Below, piece by piece: positions 44,565 to 56,627 of a DNA stretch of 64,000 bases. A program made the position numbers and the translations under genes. Positions within the stretch are counted from its first letter, which is position 1. Every line of letters starts with the position of its first letter. The notes beneath the pieces are model-generated. The model did no database searches. It saw nothing but the letters and a program-made list of their open reading frames with translations, and was not told where the DNA came from. The DNA comes from Marchantia polymorpha subsp. ruderalis (lineage: Eukaryota; Streptophyta; Marchantiopsida; Marchantiales; Marchantiaceae): positions 21,368,001-21,432,000 of the forward strand of contig AP031354.1 of NCBI GenBank assembly GCA_037833965.1, read 5' to 3'.

Positions 44565-47500
44565 ATGGCGGAGGGTGGAGACGATGAGATTTACGTCCTC
44601 AGAGACATGTCTAAGATTCCTGCAATCACTCAGTTGGATGATCTAGTTCGTCAAGGTGCTCTCAAAGGCGAGAAAGCATCTTACGCCAAGGAGAAGTGAG
44701 TACACAAGACTTAGACTTGCAATCTAGCATCTGATCATAATTCGTATATACCTGCAAAAGATCGCAACGACGACACTGACTGATGACATTGTGATGGTGC
44801 ATTTGATTTCAGATGGGAAGCTCTGAAGGACACCTATCTTTCAATAACGGGCACGGAAAGGAAGCTAAAAATTGAGGTCGATGAGATGGAGGTCCAGCTG
44901 AAGGTCATACTTTTCTCCACACCTAGAAGAGTGGGAGGATTGGACAAGTCTTCAGTCAGAAGTTCGGACGTTTCAGTGTTCAATGAATTTGGCTCGTGAA
45001 TGATATCCAAAATTGGCCCGAGGGTTTGATGGTCACCGTTTCTTGTACTGTCGTGCAGGGACTACAAAACGAGTTGGGACGGGTCCTCAAGTGCGCTGAG
45101 GAGGATGAAGTAACGATAGATCTGGTTAAAGAAGATGCTGAAGCAGCAGAAGCAGAAGCTGCTCTCATGAGGTACTACGCTTCTCCTGTTCCAGATTCAT
45201 GCTGCGGGCTGTTTTTACAACGAGTCGTTCAGAATTGAGAACTGATTGTGTTCCAAGCTGACCTTGAAAAACTAAGATGATCACAACTTGAAAGCAAACA
45301 CCACATCCCTACACATTGTCAGCACATATTCTGCTCAGTGAACTCATACACCCAATTGTGTAACCGGAGTCGAGGCTTTTAAGAGTCGTTCAGAATTGAG
45401 AACTGATTCTGCTCCAAGCTGACCTTGAAAAATTGAGTTAACCTCAACTTGAAAGCAACACCACATCCCTACACATTGTCCGCACACAGTCTGCTCAGTA
45501 AACTCATACATCCAAATGTTTAACTGGAGTCGAGGCTTTTTAGAGTGGGACAATTACGTGCGGACTTCCAGGATTGTTTCAAGTTTAATTTTCCTTCTTC
45601 AACTATCTATGACAAGAATTTCAATATTGACATTATCAACTATTTCGTGATTTTTATGAGTTTAAGAAGAGCCTGTCATTGTGCTACTCTAGAAGACAGA
45701 AGTTACTGAGGGCCGTTGAAAATAATACCATACGCCATCCTGTGTGCTAGAGTTGGAAGAGCTCTTGGAGTCTACCACATTGTCCTTCTCAATCATGTAT
45801 GGATCGGCTTGTAGGGAGAAGGAACAGTCTGTTCTTATGGAAGTCACCGATCTTACTCGACTTCAAGAGCTTTATCATGAAAAGATTCAGGAGATCGAAA
45901 GAGAACATGCCACTGCTCTTGCTCCCCTCCTCAACCGACTCAGGGTACTCGGGAGCAATATCCTTGAGCTTTTAAAGAGTCGTTTATACATTCCTAAAAT
46001 ACATTCATATCCTCTGTGGTCCGCCGTCAGTTCCTACGATCCTCTGAACGCAAAAGTTTGAGTACAGCTTCCGGGAAACTTCTCGCCGTTGTTCACAAAG
46101 TTGTTACAATAAGTTCTTCGATACCATCATCTCCCACGATATTGATTCTGAAACATTGCACTTTCTGAGCTAACTATTCAAGGGACTGCTGTTGGTCTTG
46201 AGTGCAGCTTGACATCCAGGATGCGAAGGATTCAATTGCTGAGAATCACGTCAAGACAGAGCAATGTACCAAGGAGGTGCGGCTCATTGTGAAGCTTCGG
46301 ATACAATGTATGTTTTGACCAACTGGTCTAGCCAGTTTTGTTTTTTGAACTTTAGAAGTACAAGCCTTCGACCAGCTTCTTATGTAGCAGGCTCTCCTGT
46401 CGTTCGGAAGTTTACATCAGACTACTTGAACTGCACAAATTGTTGGGAAGTTCATGTGTCCATTTCTGCTTGGTACAGATTGAGGACTGTAAGATCAAGG
46501 TTGAAGAAACGTTGGAGGAGATTGCGAACATCCGTAATAGAAAGAAGGACCAGATTGTCAGTATCGACAGCCTTGAAGGTCAACCAGAAAAGTATAGAAA
46601 ACAGGTCATTTACATTTCCTACCTATGGCTATGTTTTGAGAAAATAACTAAATTTACGAATAGTTCTGAATGGAAATGCCTCAAGGTTCAGCCTGAGCTT
46701 GAAGTCTTCACTAAGTGACTTACCAGCTCGTTTTCATCCTCAGGCCGACATTCTCATAACAGCCGTGAAGGCCCTTCAGATGCAAGATCAGAAATGGTTG
46801 GACAAGGTAAGCCATGATGTCCTCTCTTCATGCTTTTTCTTATTCTTACTTGTGATTCTCACAAGCATACTACTAAACATTTAAGCTCATCATACAAACT
46901 GGGCAAGTCAGATGTATAAACTCTAATTGTGTGACAATGATAAAAGGACCTGTTTATGTTACTTTTGAAGGTTTAAGTTCGATGACCTTATGAAACGTAC
47001 GCTAGGAAATTGATGTTGACGAGACTGTAACTATTATGAGTTACCAGATTAACCAGATGAAGATAACCAGTATACGTCAGAAGTAACGCAATTCAGCTGT
47101 CCGAAACATCACAATCACAATTCCAACATTTGGATAAGCTTATTTTTAGTAATGTTTCTATCAGAAGATGTTTGCAGACGATGAACCATGTGTGTACACT
47201 ATGATGAAGAACAAAAGCTGACCTCTTATAGGATTCAACTTTTGAAAATAATTAGGACACAAAACTCGAATTGGCAAGAAATCGAATAAACTCATTTTCT
47301 GCCCATCTACCTAACTGACCTTGGTTTTGTAAGGAGAGTTTTGAGGATTCTGAGAGCATGTTTCGTTTGGCATCATAAGGTCAAAGATGTGGATGCTGGG
47401 ATAAGTAGTCATCAAGCTAGTGTTAAGCATCTACAAGAAGAGCTAGCCAATGCTGCTATCCAGATTGAGAAGAATCGTCTCCTCACAGAACAAAAGGTAC

Positions 47501-50500
47501 AAAAATTATGGTTGACGGAAAACATAAACTGAATGCGCAGACAGTAAAACAATTTCAAACACAAGCCTGCAAGGTTTCCACATGTTTATGTTTCCTGGAT
47601 TTTATTATCTTTTTGGGACTTGATCTAGATTTTACGCATGTTCCTGCTTTGTATCAATTACTTTTTCCTTTTATAAAAACACTTGATCTACTTTCAGAGT
47701 TTACTCGTCCACTCCTTAAGGTGCGTAACAGCATATTCTGACATCGTGAAGATTCTCGTGATGCGGTATTCAAGGAGAGACAAGCAGCTGACTTTCAAAG
47801 GGACCTTGAACTTGCCACACTTGAAGTTGATGATTATCTTGCGGATCAAGTGAGTACTTCCTTCACTGACACAACTGATGGCATGATACTTTCACGTACT
47901 TTGCATAAACATCACCTGCTGATAAAACATGTATTAGTGTAAAGAGTTTGATCAGAGCTTCTGGATATACACTGGCTTATTTAACATCCACCCGTACCTT
48001 AAAACCAGGTTAATGTGGATATGCAATTGAGATCACGAATGCTAGATCTCAAACTGGATCAAGAGCACCTGGCAACACGCAACAAGGAGAAAGACAAGGC
48101 TTTACGTAGACTGAAGTATGAAGAACAGCTGGTGGCCAATATCCAGTCGCATTTACCTGCTCTTATAATGGACCGTGACAAAATACACCACCAGGTAAAA
48201 TGCACGTAAGATGGCGTTTTGCATAGCAAAAGCGAATGCCGCACTGACTGTGCTTACTGTGATTCTTCACCTCTTGTTGAAGGAAGATGTGAGATGAGCC
48301 TGACACAACACTTAAGCAAGGTACCATAGTAACTTACTAACTGCAGTCTGTGATTATCAGGTTGTTCTAGTGGAGGCTGAGAAGAAGAAAGTTACGGCCC
48401 AGGTGGACGAAATTCGAAGAGAAATAGACATTCAGATGCACAATCTTCTGAACGTGGAAGGTTTGGCGAAAGAAGTTTCCGCCGCCTTACGTGCAAGTCA
48501 TGAAAAAGTAAGAATGTAGGGCACACCTGTGTCAAAATCCCTTGTTATAATTATGAAGGTAGACGATGCCTGAAATTTTGCAAACTTTTGTTTCTCTAAC
48601 GTGTGGTATACTTGAGAATGTCTTCTTAAATACTGACGGTATTGGTATCAGTAATGGATGTGTCTTCTTGCATCGATCCATAGCATCATTTGCCATCAGC
48701 CTCGTGAGTCACGGGTATGCCAACGTCACAATCATTATCTTCAATCTGACTTTACATTGATGGTTGATATTTGAATGTGTTCCTACATGTGCGGTTGATA
48801 CAGGTTTTAGCTCTGGAGAAGGATGTAGTCGAATGTGCTAATATTGAGCGATTGAAGAACCAGCACATAGTCAATTTGACAGGCATTAGGGAGCGGATGA
48901 GCCGCCAGGCTGCTGTTAAAGTACATAAACGTCTGACCATCTGATAATATTTGAGCCTAATTCAGGACGTTTTATTCCCGTCTTATCATATTGGTAGGAG
49001 GATACCGTCATCTTGCAGAGCATGGAGTGGCCTCCATATTACTCCTTGCCTGATATGCCACGCACGTCAGTCCTAAGTTTCGCTTGTCGTTTGTTCCAAT
49101 CTTTTAGCTTCACAAAATCTTTTTAGACAAAATATCTTAATATTTTGTCTCAAACCTTATTCGAAACTTGAGTACACCTAATGCAACTGAACTGGCAACA
49201 GATGTAATCTTTTGTACATGTGTTGTTCATATGCAGCATCACATGTGGAAGGAAGCAGAGAAGAAACTACATGTTGAAGAGATATTGCTCTTGAACACGC
49301 AAAAAAAACACGCAGAACTCCTGAAACAAGTGGAGGATGGAATATCCATGTATAATCTGGTTAGAAGTCAGCGAAACAAATATGCAGCCCTTGTTCAGGT
49401 CTATACAAGTCCCTTCAGCTTGAAATGATGAAATAACTCTATTTCTAATTACAATTCTAGTCATTCTTCTAGAATGCTGAAAGCGCCGGAAGGGAGCATC
49501 CATCCCAGTGTTATACCGCTTCATTTACTGGCTTGCTCTTTCTGCAAGTCATAAGTCGTTTTGCCAGCTTACAAGAAAGACGAATCAAGGAAGTAAAACA
49601 TAAAACCTGAAAGCAGAGCAAGAATGCTGCAAGTTTTCCTCTCCTTTAGGCCTTGCTCTTCTCCAGGTCTGTGGATAAGATCTTCTCATTCTTCTACATG
49701 GACATAATTGATAACTGCTAACTTACTGTGCTTTTGAGCAGGCAAGCGCCATTTCTATCGCCGAGATGAAAGATAAGCTGATGCAGATCAACACCGAAGT
49801 GGAAGCTCTGCAGAGTGATGTGAAGTATAAGGACAAAGTGCTCAACAAACAGAGGAGTGAGTTTCTCGTTAGTGTCAGAGGTCGCACTCGCGCTCTGACC
49901 GACCTTTCAAAAGCTACCATTCTCCTTCGTGAGACCCAGGTAAAGTGTTGTGCTTTATTATTTGCAGTATTTTGTACACCACCTACTTTTGTCGTTGTGG
50001 AGCTTCAGGAAGTTTCAATTGGCCAAGCTGATCAAAGTTTCACACTTGTGTTAAACATCCTTGGACTACAGGCGAATGCAGAGGAATATGTGATAGAATT
50101 AAGTAAACTGGAGTTCTTCGTTACCTCAGCACAAAGAGAAATGGACACGACCCGCAGGTTGTACGCATTGGAGGTTACCAAGCGGAATCAGACAGGGATA
50201 GCCTTAATTGACCGGAACGATGAACTGTGTATTTTGTATGAGAAGTTTAATGTTCAGGTCCGTTCCTTTCTTTTACAGCAGAATACAAACGGCCCTTTAA
50301 ATACATTTATACATGGGAGTTTATACGTATCTTCGTTAATATTTGTACCTACTCGCAACTAGAGCGCGTTATATAGATACTTGGAGCCACTTGGTGTCAC
50401 AAAGTTGTGATCCTACTATTAAGTCAATGCTTAAAGACAAAGTCGAGGACATTGTTATCTCCCGAGGATCTCCATCGGATAAGCATGGTAGGATATTGCT

Positions 50501-52640
50501 ATTTGATTATGATACTTCTCAGAAGTCAGTTTGTATATGCTCGCATTTTCTTGTAAGCGATCTTGAAAATTATGTCTGGATGCATCTATTTAGGGCGAGC
50601 TATTGAAAAATTCGGAATTGGAACTGTCGAAACGAAATGATGAGATAAGATTTCTGAAGATACAATGCAAACATGTGAAGCAATCGATTTTTACTGCGTA
50701 CCAAACGGCTCCAGATTTCCCGGGAATGTACAAAACTCTTGAAGATCTTAGAAATCAGGTACCAAACTTATGCCAATATTGATTATGAAGTCATGTGGAT
50801 GTTTGTCACCTCTTTCCAGGCTGAGCTCAACCCTGTATAACAGTTAGACAGTGTCCATGGTATTTTGACTGCTCTCTATGTTGTGGTATCGAAAGCTGGA
50901 TGAGGCAAAAAAATCCACTTCGAGATTGGCAGACCTGGTGGAAAATCCAGAGAACACTACAAGGTGGCGACTACTGCCTGGGCGGGACTTGAATGAGCTG
51001 GATCTTCATGCCAAAATGACCGCTATTGAAGAATTTCTTTCTGCAAAAGCAGATCAGGCTTTAGAAAAAAATCTTATCCTTGAAGAGGTATGTCGCATAT
51101 GATCGACATTCAGACGCTTGTCTTTGATGCATACAGACTGAAATGTGGAGCAAAATGAGTGTTCTCATTAAAATAAGACATTTTTAATATTCTAATCTGA
51201 AATCTAATCTATTCAAAACGCTCAGATTATCAACTGCGTTTTGACTTTTTAGATCACAGCTCTAGCTGAAGAATGTAAGAGGCAAGCAGGAGACGGAAAA
51301 GATGGCCACCTTGCTAGGTTAGGGAAGGTAAACTTTTACCAAAGGTTCATGGACTCCATCACAAGGCGTCTCATGGCCACAGTCTCAGAGCTATCTCTTT
51401 GTCAGGTTAGTGTCTCCTTCACCATTGTATTAACTTACACATTGTGATGTATTTGTGATATGTATATCTTAGCGCACGAAGCTGATTTATTCAGCTAAAT
51501 GTTGCGCGTGGTGACCTCCAAAGGCAAGACTCCTCTTATCGTATTTATAAGACACGTTTCGAGAAAGAAAAGATGAAGTAATTTACTACTTCCAAGGAGA
51601 ATGGTTTCGTCAACTTCTATGTTTTCCTATTTGTATTTCGTGTGATGCAGGCTACCGCCATGAGCTTGAAGGAAGAAAGAGACAGGCTTACTAAACAATT
51701 GTACGCAGCTTACACAAGACTGGCAGTCGGAGAGGTTTGTAATCTTGAGATTATGTGATTGATGCGATCTAGAACACGTGAAGTCAGAACGACAGTTTCC
51801 ATAAGTAAAATTGAAACATAAAGAATTCTCCTTGCACACCTATATGACCTATGGTTTGGAGTAAGGATGATAGGACCATTACATTCAAACAGAGATTTTA
51901 GGCAAGAACATGAATCTCGTCACACTCATGCCACAGTTCTGAGAATATATGGTCATTTCGTTGCGCACTGGGTAGGACTGGAAAACCCCAATACACATAT
52001 CGAGGAACAATTAAAACAAGAGAGGCAAATTAAGGTCTGTAGGTAAAAGATCTTTCGATCTGGAGGATTCTGAGTTTTGAGAATGTGGTCGTACAACAGG
52101 CTCCTACAGAGAAAGCCTTGAGAGATTGGGATGCAAAGCAACGAGAGAGGAAGCTGCTGCGGAAGTTGGAAACTGCTCGAGAACAGGCCCGATTAGAAGA
52201 ACAGCTGGACGTTGAAAGAAGAGCTCAGGCACTACTGTACGCACAAGAATCTAAATCACTAAATTATACGAATCTACAAAACGAAACTTTCTATCGACAT
52301 CCTTCTGTTTCAAATCCGGTGGCCTAGCCTCTACTGAGAGATATTGCATAGTGTTATCTTTCCATTCATTCATGCCATGTTACTCCACCTTGTACCAAAA
52401 AATTTCATTCATGCGCATAGGACGTGCAGGCAAAGGAAGGGAGATTCTAAGAGAATTGAAAGTTTGGGAACATGTTGTGTTTGCAGAAAATCGACAGCAG
52501 AGCAAAGGCCAAATGCTTACATCGAAAACGACCTAGGCTTGCCCAAGCCTTTCGGTTTGTATGCTCCCTTCAAACCATCAGATATTGGAGGCCAACTGAA
52601 ATACTATCACAGGCCTGACAGCAAGCCGGTGGAGCTTTGA
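44565..52640 (+). CDS. MBO2: CCDC146/MBO2 coiled-coil protein of flagella and basal bodies
   Basis: At least 21 exons by eye, about 960 aa in total, close to human CCDC146 (955 aa). ATG at 44565 (MAEGGDDEIYVL). Main exons: 44565-44695, 44813-44903, 45059-45171, 45751-45944, 46208-46276, 46479-46604, 46744-46806, 47380-47496, 47753-47849, 48009-48194, 48361-48507, 48804-48920, 49237-49398, 49742-49939, 50072-50257, 50594-50758, 50896-51087, 51253-51405, 51651-51734, 52100-52236, 52487-52640. The exon 3/4 and 8/9 joins do not match in phase, so a small exon or other boundary is missing there. Almost all of it is charged coiled coil. Diagnostic are YNLVRSQRNKYAALVQ and the C-terminus RPNAYIENDLGLPKPFG with YAPFKPSDIGGQ. 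MBO2 in Chlamydomonas is needed for the normal flagellar waveform; here it implies motile sperm. Confidence 0.85.
45223..45544. repeat. Tandem duplication, 161-bp unit, inside an MBO2 intron
   Basis: The unit beginning GTCGTTCAGAATTGAGAACTG and ending in GGAGTCGAGGCTTTT is present at 45223-45383 and 45384-45544, with roughly 10-15 percent differences. It lies in the intron between exons 3 and 4. Confidence 0.85.
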
Positions 52641-54059
52641 GATCACAGTATAAGGATTATCTTAGTCCCCTTGCCTTCCCTCGAGCCCAGCTTTCGACTT
52701 CAGTCACGCATTTTCCTTGCATGCCTTCAGTTTGTTACGCTCTGGAAGCGCAAGGATTGACAAGCGTATGGAGTCTCAACAGCTGCGGATAGATTGTAGT
52801 TAACTTGAGACCACGTCCGGAAAATGTTTTTGTATAGCTTGCGTCACAGCACATTCGTGTTGTAAATTTGCTAGATGAATATTGTTAAATCTTTGTTACA
52901 AGCAGAATATTAAGGGTGATTTCAAGTTTATGTTTCTGTCTCTTACTTGCACGAATGGAACCTTACAAATCCTTTTTGACAAATGACATTTTCACCTCCT
53001 TTCATCTGCCCTTTTTGTCGAATGACCTGACTTGACCTTTTCACAGAAAAATCTCATTTTTTGAAGTTGAAATTGTATCTGGACGTTTTGATTTTTAATC
53101 GAAATGAATAGTTTTCAAATGTGTCATATGGTGATAATGTGAGTTATTTGTTTCATGTTTTTCTATCTTGTGGTTAAATTTACTGAATAATGATAAAAAG
53201 ACAAAAACACATCAAGTTTTAAACAAAATTTGCTTAAAGAAACTTTGTTTTAATTTAGAGATAATTACATATATCAAGGTCAAATTAATGTAGTTTATAC
53301 TTGAATAAAAATTTTAATAATAATAAATTAAATCAAACTAATATTCAAATATTAGTGTAAAGAATGGATGACAATTTTTAAATCATTGACTTGATATATC
53401 TTAAACTTCACTCGTGAAATTGAAAATTCTCTCTACAGGATACATCAAGAAGTCATCATTATAGTTGATCTCTAAATTCATGCAATAGTGTGAAAATTTC
53501 GTGAATATATATATATACAAAATTCATAACAAAACGAGTTGATAAATTTGCTATAGAGTAATAATAGTGAAGCATCTGATTCCAAGTGTTGAAATTTGTC
53601 ATGATATGAATATTCTAAATTCACAGTGTATATTGCATACATATTTTGTCCTGATTAAAAATTAATATATAATTGAATGTGACATATATAGCATTTAACA
53701 ACTAGGTTTATCAATATAATTATATAAAATCAAGCTAAAAACAACAGCAGCCAAATAACAACAACATCGAAATATATTGTCATTTTGAAAAAAATATTCA
53801 CAATATTAAATTCTTACATCCACATTTTTTACAAATTTTTTAAATAAAAAAATTTTAAAAAAATCTAATTTTAAAAAATGTGCAAGAATGAACGATTTAA
53901 ATTTTAAATTTTTTTCTTTGTTGAAAAAGTTGATTGGAATTTTTTGATGCTTAAGATAGTGAAATACTGATGTACTCAATCATATCTCTATGCCGTACAT
54001 TTTATTTCTAAGTCGATTATTCATAGTAAACGATTATAACAAAGATAGATTTCATCATC

Positions 54060-54426
54060 ATTTGTAACTATACTTTATCTTAAAAAACTACCATCAATTT
54101 TTAAAGGAATATTTTTGTTTACTAGCTATGATATACATCTTCAGTTTCTTTATCTTGACTCATTAATTATGATTGAGATTTGTAATCAATTACGATCAAA
54201 ACTTTACATTTTTACTGCAATATTTTCAGTATCATACTGTTTGGTAAAAAAGATAGAATGATCATCTTGACTTGATTATTTTTTTATTATTTAAAAAAAA
54301 TAAAAAAATTAGCTTGATCTATCTACGTGCATCCAATTATCAATTCAACATATAAATTTGAGATAAAATTAAAATCAACATGTATTTATCAAAGTTATTT
54401 TTTTAAGATAAAGTATAGTTACAAAT
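54060..54426. mobile_element. MITE-like element with perfect 28-bp terminal inverted repeats
   Basis: Arms 54060-54087 (ATTTGTAACTATACTTTATC then TTAAAAAA) and 54399-54426 are exact reverse complements, enclosing 311 bp of AT-rich non-coding DNA. Size and structure fit a MITE. No clear target duplication was seen at the edges. Confidence 0.5.
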
Positions 54427-56029
54427 AACTAATTAGGACTATAATTTGAGAATATATCAGCATGCAATCAACAAACTAGATGATACAAAATAAATGAACT
54501 ATGAATGAATAGCCAAAATGTTCTATATACTTTATATCTCATCAAAAAATCACTATTTTGCAAATCATAATGAGAAATACGTATCTATTGTTCAATATTT
54601 AACGATTTTCATGATCAAAATATATAATACTATCAAAGGTAATATGAATGCATTTAAATGGAATCAAAAGATTTATGTGAAATAAAATAAGTGTATTGAG
54701 GAATAATATTATAAAAAATATGAAACAAAGTTTGTAGATATTTCAATTGACATCAAGTGCGTCAAGTACATATTTGATAAGTGAAATTGTAAATATACCA
54801 CAATCGCCCTTTGAGAATGCATAAATTTTGTGCTGATGTCTTACAAAATTATTGAAAATAGGAAAAAAATTCATAATTTAAAAATTATTACATATTACAA
54901 TATTACAGTTTTATTATCAAACCTATAAGATGAAACTCATTGATCAAGTAACAAAAAGTTGAATAATTTGCTTTGTATTGCTTGTAATGTATGTTTATCT
55001 AAGACATGGTCACACAACATGACATGATTACATTTTTAAATCTATTTTTTTTCTCAAAAAAGTGGTTAGCCAATGTTATAAGTAAATAGCTCATATATTT
55101 TTTTTCATGGAATTTATAAAAATTCACCAGAAAGACTGGAAGTAGATCTGGATAATGTAGACTGAACAATTGAAAAAATATTTGATTAAGATTAATATCA
55201 CTTCCACAATGTTTATGAAAAAATTAGAATGACGAATGAAGGTATTGAAGTGATGCTTGTTCTAAAACTGACAAAAGAGGATAGGACTGATTGCTTTATG
55301 AGCACATGAATCGTGAGCTTTGTTTATATTTTTATTAAATGGAGATCTTTAACTGTTGTTATTTTACGAATCTATGTCTTACCGATAAGATGTATCAGTC
55401 TAAACTAATTTGTAGGGATACTGAACTCACAGGGACAAAATGTAGTCCATTCTATACGCTCACATGCTCAATAACAACCGTAACACTTCGTCAAACTAGA
55501 AAATCTTAAAAACTAATTTTGTTCCTACTTTAAAAATTACGCCTAGATGTTTGTTGAATTAGTTACAAATGTGAAGTGATTAAAAAAAATTCATTTTAGT
55601 ACATATGTAATGTAAATAAACTTAATGTGAGGTAATACTGTAATATGGAATGCCGTACTTATGTGCAGTGCAAGCAGTACCAGAGTTGGAGTTGATGTAC
55701 TACAAATCCCAGAAAAGCCTCCAGCTTCGTCCCTGAAACGCTCTCATGACACGCTGGCATCAAATTGATCAAGTCCTGGACAAAGTTGACGGCAATGGCA
55801 AGAAGCAAATAAAATAAATAAAATCTGATGAAAATATCCAACTTGGAGGCTAAATACTAAAACGCAAATATTCTCTTTTGAAAGGTAGTGCTTTTAAGAT
55901 CTGAACGCATAGATTGCAAGATGCCAGATGAGCTATTGAGCTCGAGAGGGAAGCATGGACCACCAGCTAATACTGATTCTGATTCTTGACCATATATCCT
56001 CACCCTCTCCCAAACATAATAATATAAAA

Positions 56030-56072
56030 AATTGCAAAGGAAACTCGCTTTTTGCGAGTTTCCTTCGCAATT
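56030..56072. repeat. 19-bp inverted repeat with TTTTT loop
   Basis: AATTGCAAAGGAAACTCGC (56030-56048) and its reverse complement at 56054-56072 with one mismatch, about 560 bp upstream of the FEY start. Confidence 0.85.
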
Positions 56073-56627
56073 GTGAAGATACAATCAATAAATAATATCA
56101 AAATAAAAATGAAGAGGGTGGGTAGGGTCAAAGAAACCTCGTAGAGCTTTGGTTCGCTTTGAAATGGAGATATTTATTTATGAAATCTGTTGGAAAGAAA
56201 AAAAAGGAAAAAAAGCAGCACGAAATTAAAGGAGAGTCAAGTTTGTCCACTTTGAAGGAGGGAGGGGAGCCTGGCAGGCAACAAGAATCCGAACGTGCGC
56301 ACACGTGGACGTGTACGTCATTGGTGGAGAAGGAGGCCGATGTGGCTGGATGCTGACATGGCTTTACTTGCGGCGCCAGCATGTGCGGCGACATACCGTA
56401 GTCCGAAGCACTTTGCGGCAGGCATCGCTTGTCTCTCTCTCCTGCAGGGCTGGAGATAAAACAAGCTCGAAGGGCAAACCGTGAGCAGATTTGATTGCTG
56501 CTGTGGCAGCGACATCGATCGATTTCTCTAAATATTCTTTTTTCACTCGAATCGATCGATCTGCTGATGAGTGTTTCCCCGCGCTTCAGAAATCAAATTT
56601 TGGTGAAGTTGCGAGCGAGAGGGGGCG

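Larger units (their letters stand above)
52641..56627. other. Intergenic DNA between MBO2 and FEY, very AT-rich at 52900-55640
   Basis: After the MBO2 3' UTR the sequence becomes strongly AT-rich with homopolymer runs and no ORF above 60 codons for about 2.7 kb. It contains a MITE-like element (54060-54426). From about 55640 the composition returns to normal, with a hairpin at 56030-56072 and the FEY promoter. Confidence 0.6.
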
